Assembly (NCBI GenBank): GCA_003218785.1
Contig: QHOM01000031.1
Location: forward strand, 1 to 34,216
Direction of reading: 5' to 3'
DNA from: Verrucomicrobiota bacterium
GTDB lineage: Bacteria; Verrucomicrobiota; Verrucomicrobiia; Chthoniobacterales; UBA10450
DNA length: 34,216 nt
The position numbers and the translations under genes were made by a program. Shown here in pieces: positions 21,945 to 31,021 of the stretch. The notes under the pieces are model-generated. The model was given only the letters and a program-made list of their open reading frames with translations, did not search any database and was not told the origin of the DNA. Every line of letters starts with the position of its first letter. Within the stretch, counting starts at the first letter, position 1.

Positions 21945-23495
21945 TCACGCGGAAATTACGGTAGCGGGCCGTGAGCCGCCAAAACTGGTTTTGAGCCAGC
22001 GATTCGCGAACGAAGAGATACAGACATAAAGGAAGCCGCCTTGGAACATGAGCAGGAAGGGCACCGAGAGAAACTGTCCATGCGCAATCGCGAACCAAAG
22101 GAAGTAGGTGAAATAAATCGCGAAAGCCAGTTCTGCGAGCGGGAGGGCTGATTTCAGCGGCCGGTACTTGCAGGTTCGCCAATGTTGCGATTTGCGTTCG
22201 ATGCCGTACTTGGGTGTGCGTGTGAAATCCGACTTGTGATTGAAGAGCGCCTCCAGCACTGCGCGCGCGTTGTTCAGCGAAAGACCAATGCCAAGGGCGA
22301 GCAAGCACGGCAGAAAAAGAATCTCTTTCATCCACGTTCGCGGATGCAGCTCCCGCTGCGCGCAAATATAAAAAATCGCTACCGAGACTGACGCCGCTAG
22401 GAAAATCGGAACATCGATTAGCAGCGTCCGCAACCAACCACCCCCGGGCGCGCCGGATGAGGGGTGCAAGAGGACGCATAAGAAAGCAAGCAGCAAGTAG
22501 GCGAAGTTCGACATCAAATGCCCCGTGGCCTCAAGTTTGATCGGAAATGGAAGCCGGCTGCGCCAAATTGTGGGCAACAGTTTCTTGCAGGTCTGGATGG
22601 ATCCCTTTGTCCAGCGATGCTGTTGAGATTTAAACCCGTTCATATCTACTGGAAGTTCAGCGGGAGTTACAACGTCAGAAAGAAAGATAAATTTCCAACC
22701 GACAAGCTGGGCGCGATAGCTGAGATCAAGATCTTCACAGAGCGTGTCGTGCTGCCAGCCGCCAGCTTCCTCGATACAGGAACGCCGCCAGAGACCGGCG
22801 GTTCCATTGAAATTGAAAAACCGGCCGCTTCGGCTGCGCGCGGTTTGCTCGAGCAAAAGATGGCCATCCAGAAAGATCGCTTGCATGCGGGTGAGCAGCG
22901 AATAACCGCGATTCAAATGGCCCCATCTCGTCTGGATCATTCCTACTTTCGGATCGCTGAAGAAATGGATCGTGCGCTTTAGCAAATCCGGAGGCGGGAC
23001 AAAATCGGCGTCAAGGATACAAACAAATTCGCCCTGTGCGGCCTCCAGCCCTACGGCCAGCGCGCCAGCCTTGAAACCGGTGCGATCTACCCGATGAATG
23101 CGTTGAACGTTAAAACCGCGCTGCCGCAATTCGTCGGCGCAGGAGGCCGTGATTTCGCGGGTCTCATCAATCGAATCGTCCAGCACCTGGATTTGGAGAA
23201 GCTCCCGGGGATAGTCCAGTTCGCTCACGGAACGAAGCAAACGCTCGGCTACGTACATCTCGTTAAAAATTGGCAACTGCATCGTCACCGTCGGCAGTTG
23301 TTCAAAGTAACGGGCCGGAACCGGTGCGCGCTTCCGGTTTTTGAGATACAGATAAATGATGAAGTAGCGATGGACACCGTACGCCGAAAGACCGATGAGC
23401 ACACTCAGATAGCAGACGGTCCAGATAATGTGTCCGAGGCTTCCTTGCATTGGAGTTTCCACCGCTGCTACTAGTTGAGACAGCAAGGGCGACAT
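21945..23495 (-). CDS. Processive family-2 glycosyltransferase, membrane-bound (cellulose/mannan-synthase-like)
   Basis: The 516-residue protein has an N-terminal membrane helix (23-45), a cytoplasmic GT2 domain and three to five C-terminal helices. Catalytic motifs are all present: LDDSIDETRE (D106-D107), LDADFVPPPD (D162-x-D164), LCEDLDLSYRAQLVGW (D255 as catalytic base) and QQHRW (291-295), the Q-x-x-R-W signature of processive synthases. Such enzymes polymerise a sugar from a nucleotide donor and extrude the chain. QLPIFNEMYVAERLL resembles the CslA/mannan-synthase-like and bacterial glucan-synthase branch; the polymer is not predictable. No PilZ domain or bcsB-type partner is seen. It may be co-transcribed with the L,D-transpeptidase downstream. 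Confidence 0.92.
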   Translation of the reverse strand: MSPLLSQLVAAVETPMQGSLGHIIWTVCYLSVLIGLSAYGVHRYFIIYLYLKNRKRAPVPARYFEQLPTVTMQLPIFNEMYVAERLLRSVSELDYPRELLQIQVLDDSIDETREITASCADELRQRGFNVQRIHRVDRTGFKAGALAVGLEAAQGEFVCILDADFVPPPDLLKRTIHFFSDPKVGMIQTRWGHLNRGYSLLTRMQAIFLDGHLLLEQTARSRSGRFFNFNGTAGLWRRSCIEEAGGWQHDTLCEDLDLSYRAQLVGWKFIFLSDVVTPAELPVDMNGFKSQQHRWTKGSIQTCKKLLPTIWRSRLPFPIKLEATGHLMSNFAYLLLAFLCVLLHPSSGAPGGGWLRTLLIDVPIFLAASVSVAIFYICAQRELHPRTWMKEILFLPCLLALGIGLSLNNARAVLEALFNHKSDFTRTPKYGIERKSQHWRTCKYRPLKSALPLAELAFAIYFTYFLWFAIAHGQFLSVPFLLMFQGGFLYVCISSFANRWLKTSFGGSRPATVISA

Positions 23496-23584
23496 GATGC
23501 CGTTTTCAGCATGTGCGTCAAATCAAAAAAAATCGTACGTTTGCGTGTGAAAATGGCGGCTCTAGCACGAAAAAGCCTCGGGGC

Positions 23585-24398
23585 ATGGCGCAGAGAGCGA
23601 GAATGTTGTGTTCATTGTCGATCTTCGTAATTGGGGGTGCGACCGGCCTTGCAACACCCGTGATGCCGCAAGAGGAACCAATCACCGAACAGGGATACGA
23701 GCGCGAGGAACTGGGCATGAATGTTTACACTGCGCCGTTGATCGCGCGCATATTTCAACAACTCGATGAGTTCATGCGGTTGCCTTTCGGGTAACTGCAA
23801 CGAGAATTTCCAAAAGTGAGTCCTGGCAGCCGCGAGCGAAAAACTCCGATCTTTGGAAGATTGGTGGCCAACAGATTGACTGTCGAAGCAGAGAAGAAAC
23901 TGCGGTCGATAACCTGGGGGTTTTGATGAGAGAAGGTCGTGGCCTTGCCGTGGCTGATCGGGGACCCGCCATGACCAAGCCTCATTGGCCTAATGCGCCG
24001 CGGCGAGTGGCGCGCACTACGCAAAGAACTTATCGCGACACAAGCAGATGTTGAACAGGCGATGATCGAGTTGCGCGATCAAAAAGTGGCGCATTTGATC
24101 AGTCTTGGTGGCTGCTTGCGAGGCTTGGAGATCAACGAGCGGCAATCGAACTGGATTTTTCGCCCGAACGGGCAAAAGTCCTCGCGCAACACGAGCTGGT
24201 CGATTACTTCGCAGCAGAATTGAAGACATTACCGCCAGCACAGGCGCACAGGTCACTCTTTGAGAAACTTCGCTCACGGTTAACGCCATTCACGTTTCCT
24301 TAAGCAAAGCAACCGGAGAGGGATTGAACTTGGCGGATGTGAAGGCGATTCATGCCCAAGTGCGCCAGTTAAACCTCGCGATTCGTCAAAGCGAGTGA
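23585..24398 (+). pseudogene. Heavily decayed gene for a putative exported protein (unrecognised family)
   Basis: A protein of about 270 residues can be pieced together across all three frames. From ATG 23585: signal-like LCSLSIFVIGGATGLATPV, then ELGMNVYTAPLIARIFQQLD and LPFG, then a TAA at 23792. The same frame resumes: LQREFPKVSPGS, NRLTVEAEKKLRS. A shift near 23908 gives NLGVLMREGRGLAVADR. A second near 23970-23993 gives RRGEWRALRKELIATQADVE, MIELRDQKVAHLISLGG and CLRGLEI. A third near 24137 gives AIELDFSPERAKVLAQHELV and DYFAAELKTLPPAQ. A last shift at 24300 gives LNLADVKAIHAQVRQLNLAI to TGA 24398. The pieces are collinear, helical and mutually consistent. Four frame changes and one stop show a true pseudogene or very poor sequence. 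Confidence 0.8.
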
Positions 24399-24467
24399 GC
24401 GACATTCGCCTTGCCTGATGCGGCGAGCCGGTTAACGGTGATAAGCTAATTTTCGCAACCTACGGGA

Positions 24468-26969
24468 ATGCAATTGCGATACACATTTAAGAAACGAAGA
24501 CGGGACCGTTTCGAACGTTTCAAGATCATCTTCCCAATCCTTTTAGCGGGATGGATCCCATCGGTCTTAACCCTCATCGTTTCGTACACAATTCTGCGCG
24601 ACACCCTGGAAACAAGGATCTTGCGCGACCGGCAAACCCTAATCCAATTGGTGGGCCACCTCGTGGGCCATGACCTAACCCGCAGTAGTAGCATTATTGA
24701 GTATTATCAGACGCTGCCAGAAGTCGCGAACATTTTGAGCGCGCCGAGTCCCCAGGCAGTCGCACAATGGCTCAGCTCAGCATTTTATTCGCATCCCTAC
24801 ATCGATGGAATGTTCATCAGTGCGCCTGATGGCCGGCTTATTGCATCAATTCCAACAGCTCCGGAGATGATCGGCCAGGATTTTGGTTCCGATCGCTGGC
24901 GCAAGCAAGCGGCAGCGTCGAATGGGACCTTTGTCTCAGCAGTTCATCCCAGGTTGCTAGATAAACGGCTCGTAACCGATATCGTCGGCGTGGTTCGCGG
25001 GCCAGACAGGACGATCCTCGGTTATGTTGGAATCTCTGTCCTCGTGGAAAGAATCGGTCGGCGCTTGTCTACAATCGAGTTTGCCGATCGGTTTCTTTTC
25101 GAGGTGCTCGATCAAAACGGCGCCTCGCTTTTTGCCACTGATTTTAAGCCGAACCCCAAAGCGACTTCTCCCGAAGGGGGGATTTTGATCAATGAGATCC
25201 GCCAAAGCAAGAGCGGGCACTTCGAGCGGCACGGCAATCTTTATTCTTTCAGCCCCATCGAATCGACCGGTTGGGTCGCGGTAGTTGTGCAGCCGAAAAG
25301 TCTCGCCTACAAGCCCGTTCATGACCTGCTCGGACGAATGACTGTCCTGGCAGCTTGGTTGGTTGTTCTCACGGCGGTTCTCGCGTGGCTCGGAAGCGGG
25401 TTTTATCAGCGCCAGCTGGAATCTACGCGGCGCATTGAACGTGAAGTCGTCTTTAACGAAAAGATCCTGGCGAACATGCCTAGTGGCATTGCCTTTGTCG
25501 ATCCGAGGTCGCGCCGTTTCCTTCAGGCGAACGACGCTTTTGCGCACATGGCCCAGCGTTTCGGAGATCTGCCACAGAGTGACGACATCACGGAAGCCAC
25601 TTACGACGATGTGAAGATCGCACCGGCCGGAGCAATCGAGAAAGTCCTTTCTTTTGGCACACCGTTTCAGTTGATCGAGCACCCCTTAAAAGACAAAACG
25701 GGTATGACGCATTTTTTGGATATTACCCTGCTCCGGCTACAGGGCTCGCAAGAAACCATCCAAGGCGTGCTGTATCTCGTCGAAGACAAAACGCGCGGTG
25801 TCAAACTGCGCCAGGAACTGATTGGTGCAAATGCCGCGAAAGACCAATTCCTAGCGCTGCTTTCGCACGAGTTGCGCAATCCTCTCTCACCAGTGATCGC
25901 GATGGTCGGGGAGTTGGAAGCGACCGTTCCCGATTCCCCGACGGTTCACGAGGCGCTCGAGGTCATTCGACGCAACGTCGAGCTGGAAGCGCGTTTGATC
26001 GACGATTTGCTCGACGTCACGCGCATCGCAAAAGGCAAACTGCAGTTGAGCTTTGAGACTGTTTGCGTGCACGAAATCCTGCACCGCGCTTACGAGATTT
26101 GCCGCGAGGACATTGCTGCGAAGCATCTTGACGCGGAATTTCGTCTTCGCGCTGCTTATACGCATGTCGCAGGCGACCCGGCGCGTTTGCAGCAAGTCTT
26201 TTGGAATTTGATCAAGAACAGCGTGAAGTTTACTCACCAAAAAGGACGCATCATTATCGAGACAGTGAACGCCGCGCCGGAGAGGATTGAGGTTCGGATT
26301 ACCGACAATGGGATGGGCATTGAGCCGGAAAGGATCGATAAAATCTTCAACGCCTTCGAGCAGGGACAAACCTCGATCACCCGCCGTTTTGGAGGTCTCG
26401 GCCTAGGTCTTGCGATTTCGAAGGCGCTGATCGATGCGCATGACGGGAAAATCCGCGTGGAAAGTCCCGGAAAGGATCAAGGCTCCACGTTTTCGCTAGA
26501 ACTGAAAACGGTGCCGAGTCCGATCAGCGGCGACGGCGATGGCGCCCAACGCGATCGACGCGCCGTTTCGGAAAAAGATTTGGTTGTGCCCAGGCATCGG
26601 CGCGTCCTAGTGGTGGACGATCATCATGATACATGCACCGGAATGAAGAGGATGCTGGAGCGCCGCGGCTACGAAATTACAGTGGCGCATTCCGCCGAGC
26701 AGGCCGTGGAAAAAGTGCGCACACAGGATTTCGATCTGCTAATTAGCGATATCGGACTTCCGGACCGCACCGGCTATGAATTAATGCGCGAATTGCGAAG
26801 CAGCAAAGCTCTGCCCGGAATTGCACTTAGCGGCTTTGGAACCGAACAAGACGTAAAGGAAGCCCGAGCGGCAGGTTTTTCCGAGCATCTGACCAAGCCG
26901 ATCAATTTTGAGCGGTTAGAAGAGGCGATTAAAAATCTGCTCGATGTCGAGACTACCGCGAAATCCTGA
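24468..26969 (+). CDS. Hybrid sensor histidine kinase with extracytoplasmic sensor, PAS and C-terminal receiver
   Basis: The 833-residue protein contains TM1 (20-42) and a periplasmic sensor of about 240 residues (double-CACHE-like: YIDGMFISAPDGRLIAS, TILGYVGISVLVERI, STGWVAVVVQP). TM2 (291-311), a PAS-like region (330-445) and HisKA with LSHELRNPL (phospho-His467) follow. The HATPase has FWNLIKNSVKFT (N box), DNGMGI, a FNAFEQG phenylalanine box and GGLGLGLAI. A receiver ends the protein: VLVVDDHHD (D717-D718), LISDIGLPD (phospho-Asp761), LTK (Lys810). All catalytic residues are present. No DNA-binding response regulator lies nearby, so phosphate probably passes to a distant partner or the receiver is regulatory. 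The start ATG 24468 has GGGA just upstream. Confidence 0.95.
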   Translation: MQLRYTFKKRRRDRFERFKIIFPILLAGWIPSVLTLIVSYTILRDTLETRILRDRQTLIQLVGHLVGHDLTRSSSIIEYYQTLPEVANILSAPSPQAVAQWLSSAFYSHPYIDGMFISAPDGRLIASIPTAPEMIGQDFGSDRWRKQAAASNGTFVSAVHPRLLDKRLVTDIVGVVRGPDRTILGYVGISVLVERIGRRLSTIEFADRFLFEVLDQNGASLFATDFKPNPKATSPEGGILINEIRQSKSGHFERHGNLYSFSPIESTGWVAVVVQPKSLAYKPVHDLLGRMTVLAAWLVVLTAVLAWLGSGFYQRQLESTRRIEREVVFNEKILANMPSGIAFVDPRSRRFLQANDAFAHMAQRFGDLPQSDDITEATYDDVKIAPAGAIEKVLSFGTPFQLIEHPLKDKTGMTHFLDITLLRLQGSQETIQGVLYLVEDKTRGVKLRQELIGANAAKDQFLALLSHELRNPLSPVIAMVGELEATVPDSPTVHEALEVIRRNVELEARLIDDLLDVTRIAKGKLQLSFETVCVHEILHRAYEICREDIAAKHLDAEFRLRAAYTHVAGDPARLQQVFWNLIKNSVKFTHQKGRIIIETVNAAPERIEVRITDNGMGIEPERIDKIFNAFEQGQTSITRRFGGLGLGLAISKALIDAHDGKIRVESPGKDQGSTFSLELKTVPSPISGDGDGAQRDRRAVSEKDLVVPRHRRVLVVDDHHDTCTGMKRMLERRGYEITVAHSAEQAVEKVRTQDFDLLISDIGLPDRTGYELMRELRSSKALPGIALSGFGTEQDVKEARAAGFSEHLTKPINFERLEEAIKNLLDVETTAKS

Positions 26970-26996
26970 CTTCGATCGGCCGGGTAAATAGCTGCG

Positions 26997-27353
26997 TTAC
27001 GGGCCGCTGCGGGCGGGCGCACTAGCGTTCTTCTGCCGCTCAGCGGCTTCTTTTAACTCCCGTGAAAGCTTTTCCACGCGCTGACGCATAATCTTGCCAG
27101 CCTTAAATTTCACCGTCGCTCGCGGTGGAATCACGAAGCTGCTGCCGGGTTGATTCGGATTTCGTCCCACGCGGGCCTTTGTAAGCCGGGGCTGAAAAAC
27201 GCCAAAGTTGCGCAGTTCAACGGGAATGTTGTTGGCTAAACTGTCGGTAATTTTATCGAGCGTCCGCTGAACCACGTTGAATACCTCGTGTTGGACCATG
27301 CCGGTTTGGTTGCTGATGGCCACAACGATGTCGCGTTTGGTTAGCTTTGCCAT
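26997..27353 (-). CDS. HU/IHF-family DNA-binding protein
   Basis: The 118-residue protein has the HU/IHF fold in order: MAKLTKRDIVVAISNQTGM, the helix VFNVVQRTLDKITDSL, IPVELRNFGVFQPRLTKAR, the beta arm GRNPNQPGSSFVIPPRATVK with the conserved R-N-P and central Pro, and FKAGKIMRQRV. It bends DNA and helps organise the nucleoid, probably as a dimer. About 25 extra residues at the C-terminus (LKEAAERQKNASAPARSGP) extend the usual 90-100 length. It is convergent with the kinase gene (27 bases apart) and 146 bases downstream of rnhC on the same strand. Confidence 0.95.
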   Translation of the reverse strand: MAKLTKRDIVVAISNQTGMVQHEVFNVVQRTLDKITDSLANNIPVELRNFGVFQPRLTKARVGRNPNQPGSSFVIPPRATVKFKAGKIMRQRVEKLSRELKEAAERQKNASAPARSGP

Positions 27354-27499
27354 ATCTATTTAGTAATCGCTCCACATTGCCGTGGCGGTGGTCAAATTAA
27401 AAACAAAAAACCGAACTTTTTAACCGGCTAACTTCCTCGACAAGAAGACGAAACGCAATGGCAACTTTGCCAGGACATCCCGCGCGGACGAATCCGCAA

Positions 27500-28447
27500 T
27501 TACTTTCGCCAATTCTCACGCGGCCGCGGGGCCGCATAATCGTTCGGAGCGACCTCGTGCGCAGTTCGGAAATGTACTTTCGCCACGTCGCGCAACACAC
27601 CCGGTCCGTTCGTTTCCACCAGTCTTTTCGCGGTCTCTTTTACGCCGGCGGACACTCCTCGCTCGAGTCGCAAACCAAGTTCCTTCCCTTGCCGCTCCAG
27701 CCACCTGATAAAAGCTTCACGCGCCAAAATCGATGCGGCCGCCACCGCGATATCTGATTCCGCTTTCGTGCGTTGTTCGATGTCGATCTTGCGGCCATGG
27801 CGCAACAGCGATTGCTCGACCACGTGCGCGTCCGCAAACTGGTCCGACAACGCCCGGGAACAATCCGGTTTTTTTGCCAGCAAATTCTCGATCACGCGAG
27901 CGTGCCCCCATCCTAGCAGTTTGTTCAAATTGCCGAACTTCTGGTAAAGCTCGTTGTACTTTTGCGGACCGATCAGCACGGTCTCGACTAAGCCGTTGGC
28001 AGTCTTTCGAATGATTTGAGCAAGGGCACGCATACGCGCATCCGAGCCGATTCGTTTACTATCCTGCACACCGGCATCGAGAAGTTTACGCGCAATCCCA
28101 CGGTCAACATAGACGCCTGCGATCACAAGTGGCCCGAAAAAGTCACCCTTTCCGCTCTCATCGACGCCAAAGTGCGACTCGAACATTTCCGGCGAGTGCA
28201 CTTCTTCGTAACCTAGTTTCGCTTCGCCGAGAATCTTTGGCTCCAGCTCAAATTGCACGAACTCCTCTACGTCCCTGCCTTGCACGAGCACTTTCGGTCC
28301 TTTTTCATAAACTGCGACGCTCAGCTTATTCTTCTGGGCAAAAAGAAGCGTGTATTCCTTTGGAGAAAATTCGAACCCGAGCTTTTCGAGCAGCGCACGA
28401 AGCTTTGTCACCTGCCCTAACGAAAGCGGATGTGTATACGAATTCAT
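27500..28447 (-). CDS. rnhC: Ribonuclease HIII
   Basis: The 315-residue protein has the N-terminal TBP-like domain of RNase HIII (residues 1-85, YTLLFAQKNKLSVAVYEKGP) and the type 2 RNase H core: GVDESGKGDFFGPL (D96, E97; the G-KGDFFGPL form marks HIII rather than HII), VQDSKRI (D129), LSDQFAD (D202) and KAESDIAVAAASILAR. It cleaves RNA in RNA-DNA hybrids using Mg2+ or Mn2+, in the cytoplasm. Its start is 96 bases from the divergent mutY, so the two may share a promoter region. Confidence 0.96.
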   Translation of the reverse strand: MNSYTHPLSLGQVTKLRALLEKLGFEFSPKEYTLLFAQKNKLSVAVYEKGPKVLVQGRDVEEFVQFELEPKILGEAKLGYEEVHSPEMFESHFGVDESGKGDFFGPLVIAGVYVDRGIARKLLDAGVQDSKRIGSDARMRALAQIIRKTANGLVETVLIGPQKYNELYQKFGNLNKLLGWGHARVIENLLAKKPDCSRALSDQFADAHVVEQSLLRHGRKIDIEQRTKAESDIAVAAASILAREAFIRWLERQGKELGLRLERGVSAGVKETAKRLVETNGPGVLRDVAKVHFRTAHEVAPNDYAAPRPRENWRK

Positions 28448-28519
28448 TCAGCCACAGGTTACCACAAATGAAACAGAGATTGCATTCCGTCCAAATCACT
28501 CAGCAAGACATAATCAGTC

Positions 28520-28549
28520 ATCTGTGTTAATCCGTGTTTCGCTGTGGCT
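28520..28549. repeat. Short 10-bp-period degenerate repeat before mutY
   Basis: ATCTGTGTTA, ATCCGTGTTT and CGCTGTGGCT follow one another, sharing a YTGTG/CCGTG core at a 10-base period. The run sits in the 96-base rnhC-mutY gap and reaches into the first mutY codons. It may be a scrap of a dispersed intergenic repeat or coincidence. Confidence 0.35.
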
Positions 28550-29566
28550 TTCCGAAAAAATCAATTCTATGTGGCGCTAACAAATTGGTACCACAAGCAC
28601 GGCCGCGTTCTCCCTTGGCGCCAAACTCGCGACCCCTATGCCATCCTCGTCTCCGAGGTCATGCTCCAGCAGACGCAGGTTGCCACAGTTATTCCCTATT
28701 ATAATGAGTGGCTCCGGCGCTTCCCCGATTTCGCCGTGCTGGCTCGGGCTTCAGAAAGTGACGTCCTCCACGCATGGCAAGGCCTCGGTTATTACGCGCG
28801 GGCGCGCAATCTGCGGGCGGTCGCGAAAACAGTGCAAAACCGGCGCGGCGGCAACTTTCCTCGAGGTGTCGCGGCAATGCGAGGATTGCCGGGCGTCGGC
28901 CGTTACACCGCCAATGCTGTCGCGACGTTCGCCTTCAATCAGCCAGTCCCGATCGTCGAAACCAACATTGCTCGCGTTCTGGCGCGTCTGTTTAATCTCC
29001 ACAACCCGATCGATCGAACGGCTGGTCGAGAAGCACTCTGGAGACACGCGAGCATTCTTCTTCCACGGTATTCCGCCCGCATCTACAATTCGGCGCTGGT
29101 CGATCTCGGCGCGCTGGTTTGTCTTCCGTGCCAGCCAGAGTGCGGGATTTGTCCCGTGAAAAAATTCTGCCGTGCAAAAAATCCGGAAAGTCTTCCAATA
29201 AAGAAAATGCGGTCTCCAACATTACGGCTAACCGAAAATCACGCGTTTATCGTTCAACCGAATAGAATTCTGCTTCAGAAAGCTCGTGAACGCTGGTGCG
29301 GCATGTGGATTTTGCCAACGCTGCGAAAACGATCGCCAGATGAACCTCCGGTGTACGCGTCGATCTTTCCGTTCACCAACCATCGCGTTGCATTGAACGT
29401 TTACACGCGTCGCCGTCGGAAGATCAATAAGGACTCACAACGCTGGATCAGTATCGATTCGCTCGACTCGATTCCCATCCCTTCGCCGCATCGAACGGCA
29501 GTGCGTTATCTTCTCAGCGAAGTATCAGCAGCACCAGCACGCCGGCGACGGTCGTCAGGACCGTGA
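28544..29566 (+). CDS. mutY: A/G-specific adenine glycosylase (MutY)
   Basis: The 340-residue protein begins with LPWRQTRDPYAILVSEVM and LQQTQVATVIPYY (E38 is the catalytic Glu of the family). The helix-hairpin-helix is LPGVGRYTANAVATFAF. The 4Fe-4S ligands are C193-x6-C200-x2-C203-x5-C209 (CQPECGICPVKKFC). A short Nudix-like C-terminal domain follows (FIVQPNRILLQKARERWCGM), as expected for 8-oxoG recognition. It removes A mispaired with 8-oxoG. At the catalytic Asp position (VLDGN in E. coli) it reads IVETN, giving Glu139. The GTG start at 28544 lacks a clear ribosome binding site. The 3' end overlaps the convergent transporter by 53 bases. Confidence 0.93.
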   Translation: MAFRKNQFYVALTNWYHKHGRVLPWRQTRDPYAILVSEVMLQQTQVATVIPYYNEWLRRFPDFAVLARASESDVLHAWQGLGYYARARNLRAVAKTVQNRRGGNFPRGVAAMRGLPGVGRYTANAVATFAFNQPVPIVETNIARVLARLFNLHNPIDRTAGREALWRHASILLPRYSARIYNSALVDLGALVCLPCQPECGICPVKKFCRAKNPESLPIKKMRSPTLRLTENHAFIVQPNRILLQKARERWCGMWILPTLRKRSPDEPPVYASIFPFTNHRVALNVYTRRRRKINKDSQRWISIDSLDSIPIPSPHRTAVRYLLSEVSAAPARRRRSSGP

Positions 29567-30756
29567 TTGGGATACCAAAGCGCGCATAATCCCAGAAGCC
29601 GATTTCCAGATGTTCGCGCGCAGATTCCACTACGATCATGTTGGCGACGGAACCAATGATGGTGAGATTGCCAGCAAATGTCGTCGCCAACGCGAGCACT
29701 TTCCACATCAAGACCGGTTCGGCAAAGCGCGTGATCCATTTTCCCGCCACAAGCACGAACGGCACGTTCGAGAAAATGTTCGATCCGGCTATGGAAAACC
29801 ATGTGAAATTCCAAGCCTGCGCTGTCACGCTTGATCCAAAGACGAGTTGCAGATGGCGATAAATGGCATCGGGCAGGCCGGTGTCGGTCAATCCGTCAAC
29901 CACGACAAACAGCGCTGCAAAGAACACGAGCAAGTGCCAATCGACCAATTTGAGCACTTCATGCGTATCGCGACGCGCGAGCACCATCACCAGGGCCGCG
30001 CCCGCAAGTGCCGTCCACGCCAGATTCAGCCCAGCGACGAAGCAGACGAAGATCGACACAAACACAATGCAAACGATCGCAAACAGAATGCGATCAAGCT
30101 TCGGGACAGGGTGAGGTTCCCGCTCGATTGTTGCTGCTCGCAGAGCGCTTCGAAAGCCAATGCGCAAAATGATAAAGTTGATCGCGAGGCCGACAACAGC
30201 CGCCGGTGCGAGCGCCAGGGAAAATTGCGCAAATGGGATTCGGGAAAAATGTCCGATGATCATGTTCTGCGGATTGCCCACGAGCGTGGCAACACTGCCG
30301 ATGTTGGCGCTGGTCGCGAGCGCGATCAGGTACGGCAGCAGTGGGAGTTTTCCGCGGCGGATTACTGCGATGACGAGCGGCGTCAACATCAAGCAGATCG
30401 TGTCATTCACCAGCAACGCCGACAGAGTTCCCGACGTGAGCATCAGATAAAGCAGGAGTCGCCCCGGTGTGCGGGAAAATTCCAATACAACGTCAGCGGC
30501 CCATTCGAAAAAACGCGCGAGAGAAAGGTAGGCGGACACCAGCATCATCGCGAGCAGGAGCACGATGGCGTCATAGTTGAGCGCGCGATAGGCGTGCTCC
30601 GGTGTCATTACCCCCGGTGGAGACCATCAATACTGCACCGAGCAGAGCCGCGGCGGGACGATTCAACGGCAGAATCTTGAGTTGTCGACCGCTGATGAGA
30701 ACGTAAGTGATTCCGAAGATCACGGTTGCGACCAGCTCCTGCTGCCAGTGGTTCAC
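29514..30756 (-). pseudogene. Ion-transporter-superfamily (ArsB/NhaD/CitT-like) membrane protein, split by a one-base indel
   Basis: The N-terminal piece, from GTG 30756 (VNHWQQELVATVIFGITYVL, then LPLNRPAAALLGAVLMVSTGG), goes out of frame at five G (five C on the plus strand, 30611-30615). The next frame continues exactly where it should: MTPEHAYRALNYDAIVLLLA, LLVNDTICLMLTPLVIAVI, SANIGSVATLVGNPQNMIIG, then the second repeat SNIFSNVPFVLVAGKW and GNLTIIGSVANMIVVE, to 29514. Together they make about 413 residues with some eleven helices, normal for the family. Removing one G restores VSTGVMTPEH. The cause may be a homopolymer error, a real mutation or phase variation. Translation from ATG 30608 would give a product lacking the first helix or two. 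Confidence 0.85.
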
Positions 30757-30843
30757 AGCGGGTCCATAGCGGAGGGCACGCCGCTTTTCAACGAGCACAA
30801 TTTCTTTGCGAAGCGTTGGCGCAATGCATAGCCTCTTTCATCT

Positions 30844-31020
30844 ATGGTCGCGCTCAAATTGCCGGCAGACGCGATCGATTGCTCAACCGACGACGCCTTC
30901 GTTTGTCGGCAGAAAGTCAGATCATTATTGAATGAAGCGAATGAAATTGTTGCTATGACCGCCGCTTCGATTAAGACGTTGCGCCCGGGTGCCATCCAAA
31001 ATCTAAAATCTAAAGTCTAA
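30844..31020 (+). pseudogene. Short ORF, probable C-terminal remnant of a four-helix-bundle (S23-like) protein
   Basis: ATG 30844 opens 58 codons ending at 31018-31020, directly before yicC. The last part reads QKVRSLLNEANEIVAMTAAS then IKTLRPG, which resembles the final helix of the four-helix-bundle family related to 23S rRNA intervening-sequence proteins (typical ...LLxEANELVAI...ASxKT). The usual upstream helices are missing, so it is a fragment or a chance match. Its last codons (IQNLKSKV) coincide with a 7-bp tandem repeat. I am unsure of this call. Confidence 0.4.
30998..31018. repeat. Three 7-bp tandem units just upstream of yicC
   Basis: AAAATCT, AAAATCT, AAAGTCT, then AAAATGA, the last containing the yicC start codon. 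The A-rich run probably takes the place of a Shine-Dalgarno site as an unstructured ribosome landing region; none is otherwise visible. Confidence 0.6.
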
Positions 31021-31021
31021 A

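Noticed and set aside
27385..27440. Possible terminator after rnhC
   Set aside because: T-runs are present on the minus strand, but the best stem is only four base pairs.
29847..30680. Plus-strand ORF of 277 codons
   Set aside because: It is Arg/Gln/His-rich with no domain and lies fully over the convincing membrane protein on the other strand.
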